Below, piece by piece: positions 11,776 through 23,470 of a stretch of DNA of 64,000 bases (its first letter is position 1; each line of letters begins with the position of its first letter). Source of the DNA: Todiramphus chloris collaris. Its lineage: Eukaryota > Chordata > Aves > Coraciiformes > Alcedinidae. The notes below the pieces were generated by a model, which saw nothing but the letters and a program-made list of their open reading frames with translations, was not told the origin of the DNA and ran no database searches. Location of the stretch: NCBI GenBank assembly GCA_025345505.1, contig JANVCC010000120.1, positions 2,762,049-2,826,048 on the forward strand, written 5' to 3'. Made by a program: the position numbers and the translations under genes.

Positions 11776-13245
11776 AGCAGGTAGAGGTGGTGCAATCAGA
11801 CCTGGCTTGCCTCTTCCCCACCCTCTCCCCACCTCTGGAGAGGTTCTCCACTGCTGTGTGCTTCTGCCAGCCATTTCTACCCAGCACATTAGGTCCCGTC
11901 TGCAGGGAAAACACACTGGTAGTGATCAGCCCCATCTTGATGTGGCCAGAAATCACAAGTCCAGGGAAGAGTCTTGCAGCTTTCTAATGGGTCAGCACAG
12001 CCTGGAACAGCCAGAAGAGTGGAAGAGTAGGAGGTGGTGCCATGAGACATCAGTCTGGTGGGGGGATATTTTGCAGGCTTTTCTCTGTAGCCCCTGAATT
12101 GCCATTCAGTAGCTCAAGTGCCTCATCTGAATTCAGCTGGGGCTGATGATGCTTATCTAGGTTTGATGCAAATCAGCCCAAACACTGCTTCCTGGCTGCT
12201 TTCCTGTTCAGATTAAAAGTCTCTCTCTTGCACACTCAGGATGGCCCATTGGTGCACTTGAGAACCTGTTAAATGCACACATGGCCTGGACAGCACAAGA
12301 GCTGTCGGAACTGTAGGTTAGGGTGCAAGATCTGAAACAAGAACGAGCTGAACTGCACTGGGGTGCCCTGGGCAAGACCTGGCAAGACCAGAGTTGTTGG
12401 TGTTTTTTTCTTCCTGGGGCCAGTTGGGCCTGGATGAGCGGTTCATGCTCAATCCTGAATCTCAACAGCTCTCCTGCTCCCTCTCTGACTTGTCCCACGG
12501 TGAGATGCTGTGGCTGCACCTTGCTCTGGGGGGATTCCTGTGCCCTCTTGGGGCTTGGTGTGTCTGCAGGGTGCTGGGAGGTGATGGGTGCTGAGTGTTT
12601 CAGCCGTTCCAAAGAGCTGTACGGATGCATCAGGCATTCCCTTGAGAAGAGGGAAGAAAAGATGTGGCAGCTCCAAAATCATCCAGCAGGTCACCTGCTG
12701 CTCTGTTCCTCAGTTTTACCAGGTTTTGCCTCTTTAAGCTCTTTGTTTAGTCTCTCTCCTTACATGTCTGTGCAGTGCCAAGTACGGAAGGTGCCTGATT
12801 TTGCTTCGAGTTCTGAGATGTTTCCATAATGCAGGCAGTAACTCTTTGTCGCCGGTGTTTTAATTGCCAGGAGCCCTGAGGTTTCTCTGCATCCCCCTGG
12901 CAGAAGCCAGTGCAGGGGCTGACCTCTCCTAGCTGGCTTGTTCTGCCTGGCAGACTCTTTTCAATTATTTTCTCCCCATGTTGCTGTTTACATTTTGCGC
13001 TCGCATCCTCTGCAGCATTACCAGTCGCCTCCCAGCAGCCTGAAAGCCTCCTAATCTGAAGTATATTTCAGCCTTATCTCTATCAAAGCAGAAGGGGAGA
13101 GGAGTCATCCTCATTCCCAGCTGCTCTTCAGGGGCCTGATCCATACGGAGGCTGAAGCCATCGGCTGCTCATCTCCGCTTTCACTGGAGTCTGAGTAAGT
13201 TGCATATGATTCTTCTGTCAAGAGCACTGAGGACAAAATGAAACG

Positions 13246-13295
13246 TTCTCTTTTTTTTTTTTTTCTCTCTCCTTTTTTTTTTTTTTTTTCCTCAG
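13246..13295 (+). repeat. Polypyrimidine tract ending in a CAG
   Basis: Nearly 50 bases of T/C, two T runs separated by 'ctctctcc', end in 'cctcag' followed by 'ggctgcacg'. This is a textbook-looking 3' splice acceptor, but the frame that follows stays open for only about 32 codons and no partner donor is evident. A neutral microsatellite is the simpler reading. Confidence 0.75.
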
Positions 13296-14420
13296 GGCTG
13301 CACGTTAATCTCTCCTCAACGTGCTTGGAAATGATTGCGTGTCATGTTTCATTTCAGGCTGTCATTGAGTTTACTCGGTCCCCTTGCAGAGAGTCCTCCT
13401 GAGGCAATTGGATAGCTGGTAGTGTGTGATCCTGGGAAGAGGACCTAGAGGGGCCAGTTCAAGAGCCCGGGACTTGGAGGATCTTTGCTGAAGCAACTGG
13501 GTTGGACTCCATTTGCAACAGCGTAAACTGGGATTGGGATCCACTCTGGCACCACAGGGAGAAGTTCTTTTGAAATGATGTAGGAAGGAGCAGCAGAGCA
13601 GTTGCTGCTGATGCTGAGCAAACCGATTTGTGTTGGCTGAGGGATCAGAAGGGACCTAAGAGAACAAGAAATCAGGTGGGCTCTTCACACCTTTCTGGAC
13701 AGCCTGGGTGTGTTAGGGAGTTCCCCAGCCTCTCCTCCTCCCAGCAAATCCCATCACCCCCTGCTAAACCTCTGGCAGCTCTCTGAGCAGATTTAAAACT
13801 TTGTGCTGCCAAGGATGCGTTCAGTGAGTCATGGGAAGAACATTCAGCAAGGCAATTAGTGTCAGAGCAAAGCAGCAAAGGGTGTCCGGGGCTCTCTGTG
13901 CCCTTCCCCTCTTCCATCTCTCTAAAGGATTATCTCAGCTGCTTCTCATCTTGTCTTGCTGTGGTTCTCCACGTTCTTCTCTTACAGTCTCCACCTGTGA
14001 GCAGGAATTAGGGCATCTTGCTCTTCTCTTCCCCTTCCCCCTCTGCAGATTCATTCCCTCCCTCCTTGGCCAAATGGATTCTGAGGAATCAATCCCCGAG
14101 GGTCTCAGTGTAGCCCCAGCCAGGATGGGATGTGCTGGTGGCAGAGGTGCGTGCCTGGCACCAATGGGTTACAGAAGAGCAGAGCGAGGCTTTATGTCCT
14201 TATTTTCCATCCTCAGTTTTTTTCCCCCCACATCTATAGGTTTTTGTTTATCATCACCTGGCACATTTGCTGATTTTTTTTTTTTCATATTGATCAGACT
14301 CGGAGTTGCAGAAAAGCCATGGCAAACAAAACCTCCCTGTCAGGCTGACAGGGAGAACTCGCTTCTCTTAGGCAGCAATAAAAGAGAGGTGACAGAGAGC
14401 TGAGTGCACTGATCACACAC

Positions 14421-14446
14421 CTATATATATATACACACACACACAT
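14421..14446. repeat. (TA)n(CA)n microsatellite
   Basis: Compound dinucleotide tract 'ctatatatatatacacac' continuing in CA steps. Confidence 0.92.
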
Positions 14447-14841
14447 AACTGTGTAATTACCAGTATCGTTGACGTGATAGGTATAAAGACCTAGTTAGCA
14501 ACAGAGCAGGATCATTAGCATAAAAACGACGGGCACAAAAAAAATGCACTGAAATGACAAATACAAGGAAGCCGGTTTGAGATTTGCATGAAATTAGTGG
14601 CTGTGTGCGAGATGCTATTTAAATGGCAGGTGACTAGAAAATTTCTTTCCCTTTTAGCGAGAGAGGCTGAAATGTTCATTTTCATGATAAACAGTAACTA
14701 CACATTGATTTCCAGCTTTAAAGCATCTCTGCAAATAGCACTCACAGTAAGTGGGGTTGGAGGCGCAGAAATCAGAGGACTGGCTTGCCCTACATGTCTC
14801 TGAAACTAAGCAGCACAGCTTGAATTTCTTTCATACACTTG

Positions 14842-14930
14842 TTAAAAAAAAAAAAAAAGACCACAAAAAACAAAGGAACCAAAAAAAAAACCCCAAAAAA
14901 ACACAAAAAACCACCACTGCAGCGACAACA
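14842..14930. repeat. A-rich low-complexity tract
   Basis: Runs of A interrupted by single G or C and short CCC, with a transition to 'ccaccactgcagcg'. It explains the lysine-rich (plus) and phenylalanine-rich (minus) open frames crossing it. Confidence 0.9.
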
Positions 14931-15367
14931 AGAAGAAAACCAACCGCCCTGCGTCTGGGGGTGGCAAATCAATTCGCGCACGATTCTTTGGGAAAGCGAT
15001 CTGATGAATTATTTCAAACCAGAAGCACGGGTGAGGAGGAGCGTCGGGAGCTGGGAGGGAGCTGGACGTGCCCACCGCGTGCTCCTCGGCGCTTGGCAGC
15101 AGCCTGTGCTGAGAGCAGAGGAGAGGGGAACGTAGCTAACGACTGCTGGGTTGGGATTTCTCCTCTGGATCCCAGTTTGGATAGGCAACCGAGCAAGATC
15201 CTAGGCTTGGGTTGGTGTATAAGGGTCCATCTGTACCCAGGCTATAGGAGGGAGCTCACAGCCTGCTGGGGCTCTCAGTGCCCCCCAAATTGGGATTCCC
15301 AATCCCAAAAGGGATTCCCAAGCCCTCCAAGCTCTCACCTTTCTGGCTGTTCTTAAGAAAACCCAAT

Positions 15368-15401
15368 AACCCTTGTTCTTGGTGAACCCTTGTTCTTGGT
15401 G
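15368..15401. repeat. 17-bp perfect tandem duplication
   Basis: 'aacccttgttcttggtg' is present twice without a gap. Confidence 0.92.
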
Positions 15402-16592
15402 CACCCCTGGGAGCCCCGAGACCTTCACCATTATGTGAAGATGTCAACCACGCCAAGAAGAGCAGGTTTCTGAGAGGATAAAGCCTTGTTGCAAAAGTGC
15501 AACTAAAAAAAAAAAACATTTTCTCCTGGCACCGGGGCGACATCCGAGGTCCCAGTGCAGAATGGGAGGATACTGGTGAGGGTGGGCAAGGCAGTGGCTG
15601 GTGCTGGGGAAGTGGAAGAAGAGAGTTTCTCCCCGATGCTTTGCCATATCCCTCAGTAACAATAAGGCTGTTGGTGGCTGAGGGGTTGTTGGATGTATCA
15701 CTGCTGAGCACGGTCATCCTCTGGATGTATAGACAAACCCCAACCTGAGAACATGGGAAAACTGCAGGTCAGTCCATCAGTTAGAAGATAGCACGTGATG
15801 AACAGCACAGGCCTAAGTGCAGTGTGAAGGTGGGTAGATCAGTGTGAGGTAGATCCCAGTGAGGTTTATCCCAGGTGGATACTGGCAGAGCAGGATGCAT
15901 AGGACAGGGCAGCCATTGAGGTGCGCTGCTCTAATTAACTATCACGGTGTCCTGACGTGGTGAGGCTTTAGGTGAGAGCTTTTCAAAAAGGTTGAAGCCT
16001 GACCCTGACACACCTCTGAACGGTGCTAATTTTAGAAAGAAAAATGTCCCTTCTTTCCGAAACCTGGCCCATCTGAAGCTGGGCACTTGGGCAGTGGCAC
16101 ATGAGAAAAAAAGACTTTTTTTCTTCCTATATTTAGCTGGTGGTTGCTTTTTGATAAGTTGCTGGGGTTTAGTTTGCCCGTGTAATTTGGGTAGAATTGT
16201 TTGAAAGGCTTCATGTGTTATGAGTCAAAAGAAGAAATTCTTCTCTTGGTAATTAAGATGGAAAGGGGTAATTATTTTTCACTGTCTGCAAGTTTGTTTT
16301 CTGAAGAAGGAAGGAGTAAACAGAGCTTCCAAATGCCTTTTATTCTTTCCTCCAGGAAAGCAGTCCTCATTTGCACCCACAAATGTTTGCAGGTACTTCT
16401 TTGTGTACTCCTTGGCAGGCTCAGAGCCCTTTGAAAGCTGAGCCCACCTAATGAGAGGAGGAAAAGAGGAGCTGGTGCCGAGCAGGAGACGGGCAGATGC
16501 TCTGCTCTATCTTTCTTCCACAGGTTTTCCCAAGTACTTGATGAATTTTAAGATCAATAGCAAGAAATGCCAAGGGGCAGGGAGCTTCTCTT

Positions 16593-16776
16593 TGAGGGTG
16601 CCAGAGCCTGGCCCAGGCTGCCCAGAGAGGCTGTGGAGTCTCCTTCTCTGGAGCCTTTCCAGCCCCCCTGGCTCTGTTCCTGTGTGGGCTGCCCTGGGTG
16701 ACCCTGCTCTGGCAGGGGGTTGGACTCCATCATCTCCAGAGCTCCCTTCCAACCTCTACCATTCTCTGATTTCTAA
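16593..16776 (+). mobile_element. CR1 LINE 3' end fragment
   Basis: A 180-bp 3' piece starting at 'gagggtgccagagcctggcc' and ending in 'ccttccaacctctaccattc'. It is nearly identical to the corresponding parts of the copies at 1680 and 10936, suggesting this CR1 type was active comparatively recently. Confidence 0.95.
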
Positions 16777-16795
16777 ATGTGGGACTTTCTGGGTG

Positions 16796-17122
16796 GACCT
16801 TCTAACTGCCTTCCAGTAGCTGAAGGGACCCTTCAGGAAGGCTGGAGAGGGACTCTTCACAAGAGTGTCCAGCAATAGGATGAGAGGAAATGGTTTTAAA
16901 TGGAGAGAAAATAGGTTTTGATTGGATCTTAGGAAAAAGTTCTTCAATACAAGGGTGGTGAGACTCTGGAATGGATTGCCCAGAGGGGTTGTGGATGCCC
17001 CTCCCTGGAGGTGTTGAAGGCCAGGTTGGATGAGGTCTAGTTGAGAGGTGTCCCTGCCCATGGCAGGGAGGTTGGGTTAGATGATCTCTAAAGTCCCTTC
17101 CAGCCTAAAGCATTTTATAACT
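16796..17122 (+). mobile_element. CR1 LINE 3' fragment, different type
   Basis: Begins at a 'ccttccagtagctgaaggga' block, continues through 'aatggttttaaatggagaga' and 'ggatgcccctccctggaggt', and ends with 'gaggtgtccctgcccatggc' and 'cccttccagcctaaagcatt'. It lies about 20 bp after the preceding CR1 in the same orientation but is more diverged and of another type, so these are two independent insertions. Confidence 0.93.
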
Positions 17123-17244
17123 TAAAATTTACCCCGAAAGGCAAAAAAATGCCCTAAGTCACCTGGCTGATGGTCAGAGGGCACAAAGCAGAAGCCTTCA
17201 GTACCCAGCCTGTAGAAAGCAACTCTTCCAGCTCGTTATTCTCG

Positions 17245-17261
17245 ACGTGTCAGCGACACGT
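17245..17261. repeat. Perfect short inverted repeat
   Basis: ACGTGTC-AGC-GACACGT, seven-base arms and a three-base loop. The arms contain the ACGTG core bound by bHLH/bZIP-type factors. Confidence 0.9.
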
Positions 17262-18240
17262 TTGACCGCGCCGCTCTCTCTATTTACTTGCTCATTGTCT
17301 GCAGCCTCAGCCCTGCCGAACCGTGCGGCTGTTGGGGCTGCTGTCAATCACACGTCAATTTTTATTTTCCTCAGCTCAAATCAAAGGCGGTGTTTTGACA
17401 AAAGGTTGGGGGGAAGAGTAGCTGTCAGAGCGCTGGAGGCGAGCGAGAAGGGCGGAGATCTGAGGGGTGGGGGGAGAAAGGGGGTATGTATTATCTGGGA
17501 AAATGATGCCGTATGGTGAGGGAGATGCAAACAGAAGTGAAGCACAACAAGGTTTGGGGTGCCTTGCTCCAGCCCTTTTGGGAGGTGCAGAAGAGGTGGT
17601 GGCCTGGGCTTCAAGCCCCAGCGGTGCCAGGAGGTCTAAGCAGGAGGGCAAGAAACAATAACATAAGGTGGCCAAGGAAAATCCTTCACAGGTTGGATTC
17701 AGGAGACATAGGGAGGGTCGTGCCCCCATGGGCACCAGTCCCCTCTGGCTGGGGTGCTGGGAACACAGCTTAGTTTGGGGCCACAGGCTGAAATGGGATG
17801 TGTTTGGGTGCTGGTGTATGAGCTGATGCACTGATGTGCCCCAGGATGGCACGGGAAGTACCTCCCTAGACTTGGGTGACACCAGAGCCCAGCTCCATGC
17901 GGGTGATGAGCAGATTCCTTGACAGTTTATATATAAGCTAAGCCCCCCACCCAACCCCAAATAGATATGTTGACTTTGGACTCGGGTGGCTTTTCTCCTC
18001 ACAGGGATTTTTAAACCCATGTAGGAATTATTCTTCCTGCTCTTGGGACACTTCACAATTTGTTGTTCTTTTCTGTGTTTCAGTTCTGAGATGGGATCTT
18101 TTTTTTTCCCCCCATATTTCCCATCAAATTCTGCAGTGCCACAATAGCTTTGGGGTTAGCTCAAACCTTTTGGGTTTAATGACTCAAATGTCTCAGTCCT
18201 GTTTTACTTTTTCAGGAAATACAATTTTAATACCAATGGG

Positions 18241-18255
18241 AAAAAAGAAAAAAAG

Positions 18256-18312
<57 letters not shown>

Positions 18313-18314
18313 AG
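18241..18314. repeat. Poly-A tract, about 70 bases
   Basis: Almost pure A interrupted by a few G. No CR1 ends here (CR1 does not make poly-A tails) and the 5' flank shows no mRNA-like sequence. It could be a simple expansion or, less likely, the tail of an unrecognised retroposed copy. Confidence 0.92.
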
Positions 18315-19290
18315 ATTAAAATGAAAAATCACTTCAAATGGAAAATCAAAACAGTTCCACCCTGTGTTTTTTTTTCTTTCAAAGAAAGTGTGATTGAAGT
18401 CAACATGTTCCTGAGCAACATCTCACTCATCAGAAAACATTTTCTGACAGAACATTTTTTCATAAAATGAAGCACTCTAGCTGGGATTCCTGTATAATGA
18501 CATTAAATGTGGCTGCTTGGTGGATCTGAACTTAGAGAGGAGACACAAATTATAACTAGCGTGGACCAATGAGTGTTCTTTCTTCCTAGGCTAAAACAAA
18601 ATATGCTATAATCATCCGGAGTAGCCAGTCTTCTGCACAATATCTTCATGAACGCAGCAGATACAATTAGAAAGCTGTAGCTGTCTCTTCAAAATAGGGG
18701 CAATGAACCAAAACAATTGAACAAAAGTAGGTGCCAGCAAGAGCCAAGAGACTACACATTTTTCGGTTCGATGGCCAAATGGAAAAAAAACTATGTTTTG
18801 TGTTAACCTGAATTGAAATTTTTTCAATTTTTCCAGTGAAGCAAAAAGTTGAAAAAATTAATAGCAGATTGCCTCTTTTTTTTTTAAGCTTTTCTTATTT
18901 TCTGTTCCATTTCTTTTTCAGCTACTTTTAGGGGAAGTTTCAGAGCCTGTTTGATCAATCCCAACCTAGAGTTTTGAAGAAGAAAAAACCAAGTTTTGCC
19001 CAAAAGTATTTTATCTATTGCCAGGTGGTACAAGGATAGTCAGGTTAGATGTTCCAGAGGTGGGAATCAATGGGTTGTGTGTGCAGAAAGTAGATTTGAT
19101 TCATCTCAGCTGAGAATCACCCCCCTGACCTCCATGGGACCACGTTGTTTTCTGCCTGTGACTCATGCTGGTGATCGTTCCCCAGTGAAGTGTTCCAGGG
19201 TGTCCTGGCAGACAGTTTGAGGAGAGGACTCTTTGTTCTGGTTATTGGGAGTTCTCAAAGAGGTGGTTGTTTTTAGAAGCCTCTCATGTA

Positions 19291-19656
19291 AAAAGGACAT
19301 TGAGATGCTGGAGTGAGTTCAGAGAAGGGCAACGAAGCTGGTGAAGGGTCTGGAGAAAATATCTGATGAGGAGCGGCTGAGGGAGTTGGGGTTGTTTAGT
19401 CTGGAGAAGAAGAGGCTGAGGGAAGACCTTACTGCTCTCCACAGCTACCTGAAGGGAGGTCGTGGTGAGGTGGGTGTTGGTCTCTTCTCCCAGGTAACCA
19501 GTGATAGGAGAAGAGGAAATGGGATTGAGTTGCGGGCTTCAAACAACATCCAGATGTGGCACCTCAGGCCATGGGTTAGTGGTCATGATAACGTTTAATG
19601 GACAGTTGCACTTGATGGTCTTGAAGGTCGTTTCCAACCTTAATGATTCTGTGAAC
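19291..19656 (+). mobile_element. CR1 LINE (J/Y-like), internally deleted
   Basis: Opens with 'aaggacattgagatgctgga', 'gggcaacgaagctggtgaag' and 'ggtctcttctcccaggtaac', blocks of the CR1-J/Y types. It then jumps from about 'gagttgcgggcttcaaacaa' straight to 'agatgtggcacctcagg', skipping roughly 100-150 bp of the usual 3' region. It ends in 'aaggtcgtttccaaccttaa' and 'tgattctgtgaac'. Confidence 0.93.
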
Positions 19657-22548
19657 ACCAGGGAATTGTTTAACACTCATTTGTTTGTTGGGGTTTTTTT
19701 TTTTCCTGCAAAAGAAGCAGATTTAGTTACACCAAAATGTTTGCTGAATCCATATTGATGTTACTGAGTCTCCCACTTTAAAATATTCTGAAGCATTTAG
19801 AAATCCCAGCTACAGCGTTCGCAGAGCTTTCCTGCTTCAGTTTTCCTTTCAGGAGTTGTTTTACATTTGCTTCATCTGTCATCAAAAGACCAGGAAGCAA
19901 AACAAAACATTTCTTTTCGGGATCACCATAAACCATATTTAATTTAGAAGTCTGAGTGCAGCAACCATCCCAAAATATCGATCAAATCCCTAACTAGATT
20001 ATGCATCAGCTTTTCTTAAAGTTATGGAATACCCAGCCAGCCAAAAGCAAAACTTGTTTTCCACCCTGATCTGGCCATGGGAACGGACAGGGTGAATTAA
20101 TTTTGTTTGCTTGCTCTAATCCCAGTGCCTAAATCTGCCTGAAGCCCAAACTCAGCTGCAGGGGGAAAGCTCAAGCCCTGGAGAGTTAATTTCCTCCAAG
20201 TCTGGCTTAAAAGCCTTGCAGTTTTCCACAACTACCTCATTGTTAGCACTTAGATTTTCAATATAAGGCTGGATTTTCTTGCTCTCCAAAGAAATGCTCG
20301 AGCTTTCTGCAAATCCTGCCTGGCTTTGGTCTTGAGTGGCTCCAGCTTTCTGTGAGGGCCAGGATGGCTTCATGGGTCCTGGGAGGTGGTGTGTTCCTCT
20401 CACTCCTTGATGGAGAGTTGAAGCAAGGCATGAGGAGATGCTCTTCAACAGGGATATGTAGCAGTGGACCCCAGAGGAGTCAGGGGCAGGTGCTGGCACG
20501 ACTTTGCTGCAGCCTTTGCTCCTGGAACAGGAGTTGTGTGGCAGCAAACGTGCCCAGATGCCAGTGGAAGGATGAATAGTGCTGATTTTCACAGGGAAAT
20601 GTGTTTCTCTGACAGACTTACTGAATTACATTTGCCCAAATCCTCCCCCTCACCCTGATCTCTTCTCCACAGCGACCTGCTCCACTCCCCCATAGCAATA
20701 CGTGGTTTCCTAGAAGATGATTCTGTAACTATGATAATTCACCTCGTATACAACTTCTAGCTGGGTTTTATCCTAAGTGTTCTGTGTGGCAGGGAACATA
20801 ATAGCAGGCTGACTTTGTTGTAAAAGGAAAAAAAAAAAACCCAAAAAACATCTTAAACGAATGGCATGCGATGTGCTTTCTTTTCAAGTAAATCAAGCTG
20901 TTATCTTTCCAAACTCCTTCTCAGCTTTCTCCCCCTAAATCCTTCAAGCCTTCATCTTTGTGAATATGATATTCCTTAGGGTACATAATTATCAGGAAGT
21001 TGCATACATAATTTAAACAGAGACCTTCTGATTCGGTGCCTCAATGGGCTGGTGACATTTCCAAGGGAAATTTAGCTGAGCACCAGGGTAAAGCTCCCAC
21101 TGTTCTTTGACAAGTTTAATAAGGTCTTTATTGTTTGCAAAACAGCCTGACCTTCGCTTTACCTGTACCACCAAGGGGCAGGGGGAGAAGAAATAGATGG
21201 ATGATAACAACTCCACTAAATAAAACTAATAAAAATATAGAAAATATACCTTAAGGGAATCTGTGGTATAGAGAAGCCCAAGGACCTGGGTGGTGGCTTC
21301 CTCAAAGGTACTTGGAGTAGGGCAGGATAGAAGTTTGGGTCTGACCTGGCAGATGCTTCTGGGCTTCTCGGCTGTGCTGGGAATCATCTGCCCTAATTTA
21401 GGTGTCCAAAAATAGGGGATGAACTCTAAACTAGTCACACCAACCTCTCTCTGTAGTGAATGGGGAGGAACCGAGACCTCCAAGAATTGATTCATCTTCC
21501 CTAATATTAGTCAAAGCTCTTTCTAGGGTACCTTGGTCTGTGGTGAAGCACTAATAAATACTGTGTGTAGGTACAATCCACTGTTTCCTCAGGAAGCTGG
21601 GCTCAAGCTAGTGTAAGAAATGAAGTCCAGGACCCCTTTGAATTGAAGGCCCAGCTTTCTTTTTGGAATGAGAGATAGGCTTTCATAGTAATCAGGGTCT
21701 GGATGAGGACTGGGGTCCAAAGGCAGGAATGTGAGGCCCAATAGTCAAGGCAATGATGTCCAGACTTGCTTGAACATTGCACCTTGCAAAACTTGAGTGA
21801 CGTGGCTGGTACCTACTCAGGAACTGGGATCCAGCTTGTCTTGAAACTTATTCCGAAACTGCAGCTTGAACTCTGAAACCTGAGTCTGGGCCTCTGAAGG
21901 ATCGGGAGTTTTTTACATTTGTGAGTAGTTCACCTGATTTCAGGCTTTACAGCCCAGTTTTGCACTTAATCCTGGCTTGAAGTGGCTTCTTCAGCCACAG
22001 CTGATGTTTGGATGGGTTTTAACTTCCTGGTTTGCAGACTGTTCCTTGTTTGTTTTGTTTTCAGAGAGGTTTCCTCTTTATAGTAGTTAGCATTTAAATG
22101 GAAAGTGGAAGGGGGTGGGAAACAGCATTTTGGTATCTCACAAACCAGATGCCTGAAACAAATCCGCGCTTCACGGCCAGCTCGTAGCGAGCAGGGCTGG
22201 ATAAAGACACGGCGCAAAACTTCTAAGTCCCTTTGCTGCTTAGAACGTGTTTCTGAGGAGCTTCGTGGCTTTTGTTGAGACCCACAGGGCGGGATAAAGT
22301 AGCAACAAGCAAGTCAGTGCCCAGCAGGAATCCTGAGAGCAGCGGGAGGTGTAGAAACGAGGAGGAATGGAAGACAGAGGCTTGAAGCTCCAACCAGAAC
22401 AGGCAGTTCTGAGCAAGGTGCTGGACTCGCAGAGGAGCAGCAGGGTGGCAGTCACCAGGAGACACATGTCAACACCAAAAGGGTGGGTGAGTCGTATCTG
22501 CCTTGGGACCTGTTCTATACCTGCTGTCATCTGATGTGGTCTTTAATG
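19657..22548. other. 2.9 kb unique region
   Basis: No repeat or gene recognised. AT-rich near 19920-20020 and 20720-21010. The 146-codon minus frame at 20152-20592 has no recognisable domain. Confidence 0.4.
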
Positions 22549-22623
22549 ACGTCGTGATAGGGTTGGGTAGACGGTCGGACTTGATGATCTCGGAGGTCTT
22601 TTCCAACCTTAATGATTCTGTGA
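22549..22623 (+). mobile_element. CR1 LINE 3' tip
   Basis: Only the terminal 70 or so bases are present: 'gggttgggtagacggtcgga', 'cttgatgatctcggaggtct' and 'tccaaccttaatgattctgt'. This is a strongly 5'-truncated insertion, common for CR1. Confidence 0.88.
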
Positions 22624-23079
22624 CACGGGTAGCAGAACAGAGATTAGGCTTGTGGAGGTGGTGAGCTATGTCGTGACGGGAGGCAATGCAAATACTGGAG
22701 GGCATAGTCTGTGTGCCAGGCAAACAAGACAAAGTGGAGAATCAAGCTGAAAAAACTGGGCTGTGACTGAATAAGGACAAGCGTCAAGGCTGCACCTAGG
22801 ATGGGTAATCCGTAACTGTGGGCTGGAGAACAGCTGGCTTGGCAGATGTTGTGCAGGAAGAACCGGGGAATTTGTAGCTGATGGAAAAGCCACACATGAC
22901 TCAGCAATGCCAGGCAGAGAAAAAACCCAAATGTATGGGGAAGTGTAAGTAACAGGATCAGCCACGGTGCACGTGGGTGATCCTTCCATCAATAAGGCCA
23001 CGCGTGCATCTGGGTTTTAATGTTGTACTTTCAAGCTGTAGATCAGCGGGAGGGCATTCGGAGGACAGCAACAGGGACT
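22624..23079. other. Unique sequence
   Basis: Nothing recognised between the two CR1 copies. Confidence 0.4.
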
Positions 23080-23470
23080 ATCAGCAACCCTCCAAACATG
23101 GCATGAAGGTAAAATGAATACACAGGCACTGCTTAGCCTGAAGAAGGGATCGCAAGATAATCTTCCAAGATGAAAAAGGCAAAGAATAAGGAAAGAATTT
23201 ATTCTTCATAACCCTGGTGAACAAGTGAAGAAGAAATGGGCTTAAATTGCAGCAGGAAAGATTCAGGTTAGACTTTAGAAAGCCTGTCTTTAAAGCTGGT
23301 ATTTTGAAGTGCTGGAGTTGATTGCCCAGGGAAGATGCAGAGCTTCCACTGCTGAAGGGCTTTGGGAGGTTACACAAATATCTGTCGGGAGAGGTTTCGG
23401 CAGCATTTTCTGGCTTGAGGCAGAGGAAGGACCTGCTGACCTCCTGAGATCCTTTCCTGCCCTTATTTTG
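23080..23470 (+). mobile_element. Ancient CR1 LINE copy
   Basis: Highly diverged but in order: 'gaagaaatgggcttaaattg', 'cagcaggaaagattcaggtt', 'tgattgcccagggaag', 'aatatctgtcgggagaggtt' and 'tgacctcctgagatcctttc'. This matches the layout of old amniote-wide CR1 types rather than the younger bird types elsewhere here, so it predates them. Confidence 0.75.

Larger units (their letters stand above)
11776..16592. other. 4.8 kb unique region
   Basis: No gene or transposon recognised. Low-complexity tracts: polypyrimidine at 13246-13295; (TA)n(CA)n at 14421-14446; A-rich at 14842-14930; a 17-bp duplication 'aacccttgttcttggtg' at 15368-15384 and 15385-15401. Open frames up to 201 codons (13831-14403, 14751-15356) run through these tracts and look incidental. 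The interval 14450-14750 (around 'tgctatttaaatggcaggtg') resembles conserved non-coding sequence. Confidence 0.4.
17123..19290. other. Unique region with a long poly-A tract
   Basis: The interval 17235-17420 has elevated CpG, a perfect 7-bp-arm inverted repeat and TAAT/ATCAAAGG-like cores, and may be a regulatory element. The rest shows no gene. The minus-strand frame at 17376-18056 (226 codons, the longest in the window) is proline/serine-rich and matches no family I know. Confidence 0.4.

Noticed and set aside
13831..14403. 190-codon plus-strand frame
   Set aside because: Composition is dominated by S/L/P/F from pyrimidine-rich DNA; no homology is recognised and no gene context.
14751..15356. 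201-codon plus-strand frame
   Set aside because: Its first third is an A-rich simple repeat translating to lysine runs; the remainder has no recognisable protein character.
17376..18056. Longest open frame in the window (226 codons, minus strand)
   Set aside because: Serine/proline-rich, low-information composition, no recognisable domain or splice structure, and it overlaps CpG-containing candidate regulatory sequence. It is expected by chance in GC-rich noncoding DNA.
18241..18314. Poly-A tract as the tail of a processed pseudogene
   Set aside because: The upstream 300 bases show no mRNA-like or coding sequence, and no target-site duplication was spotted.
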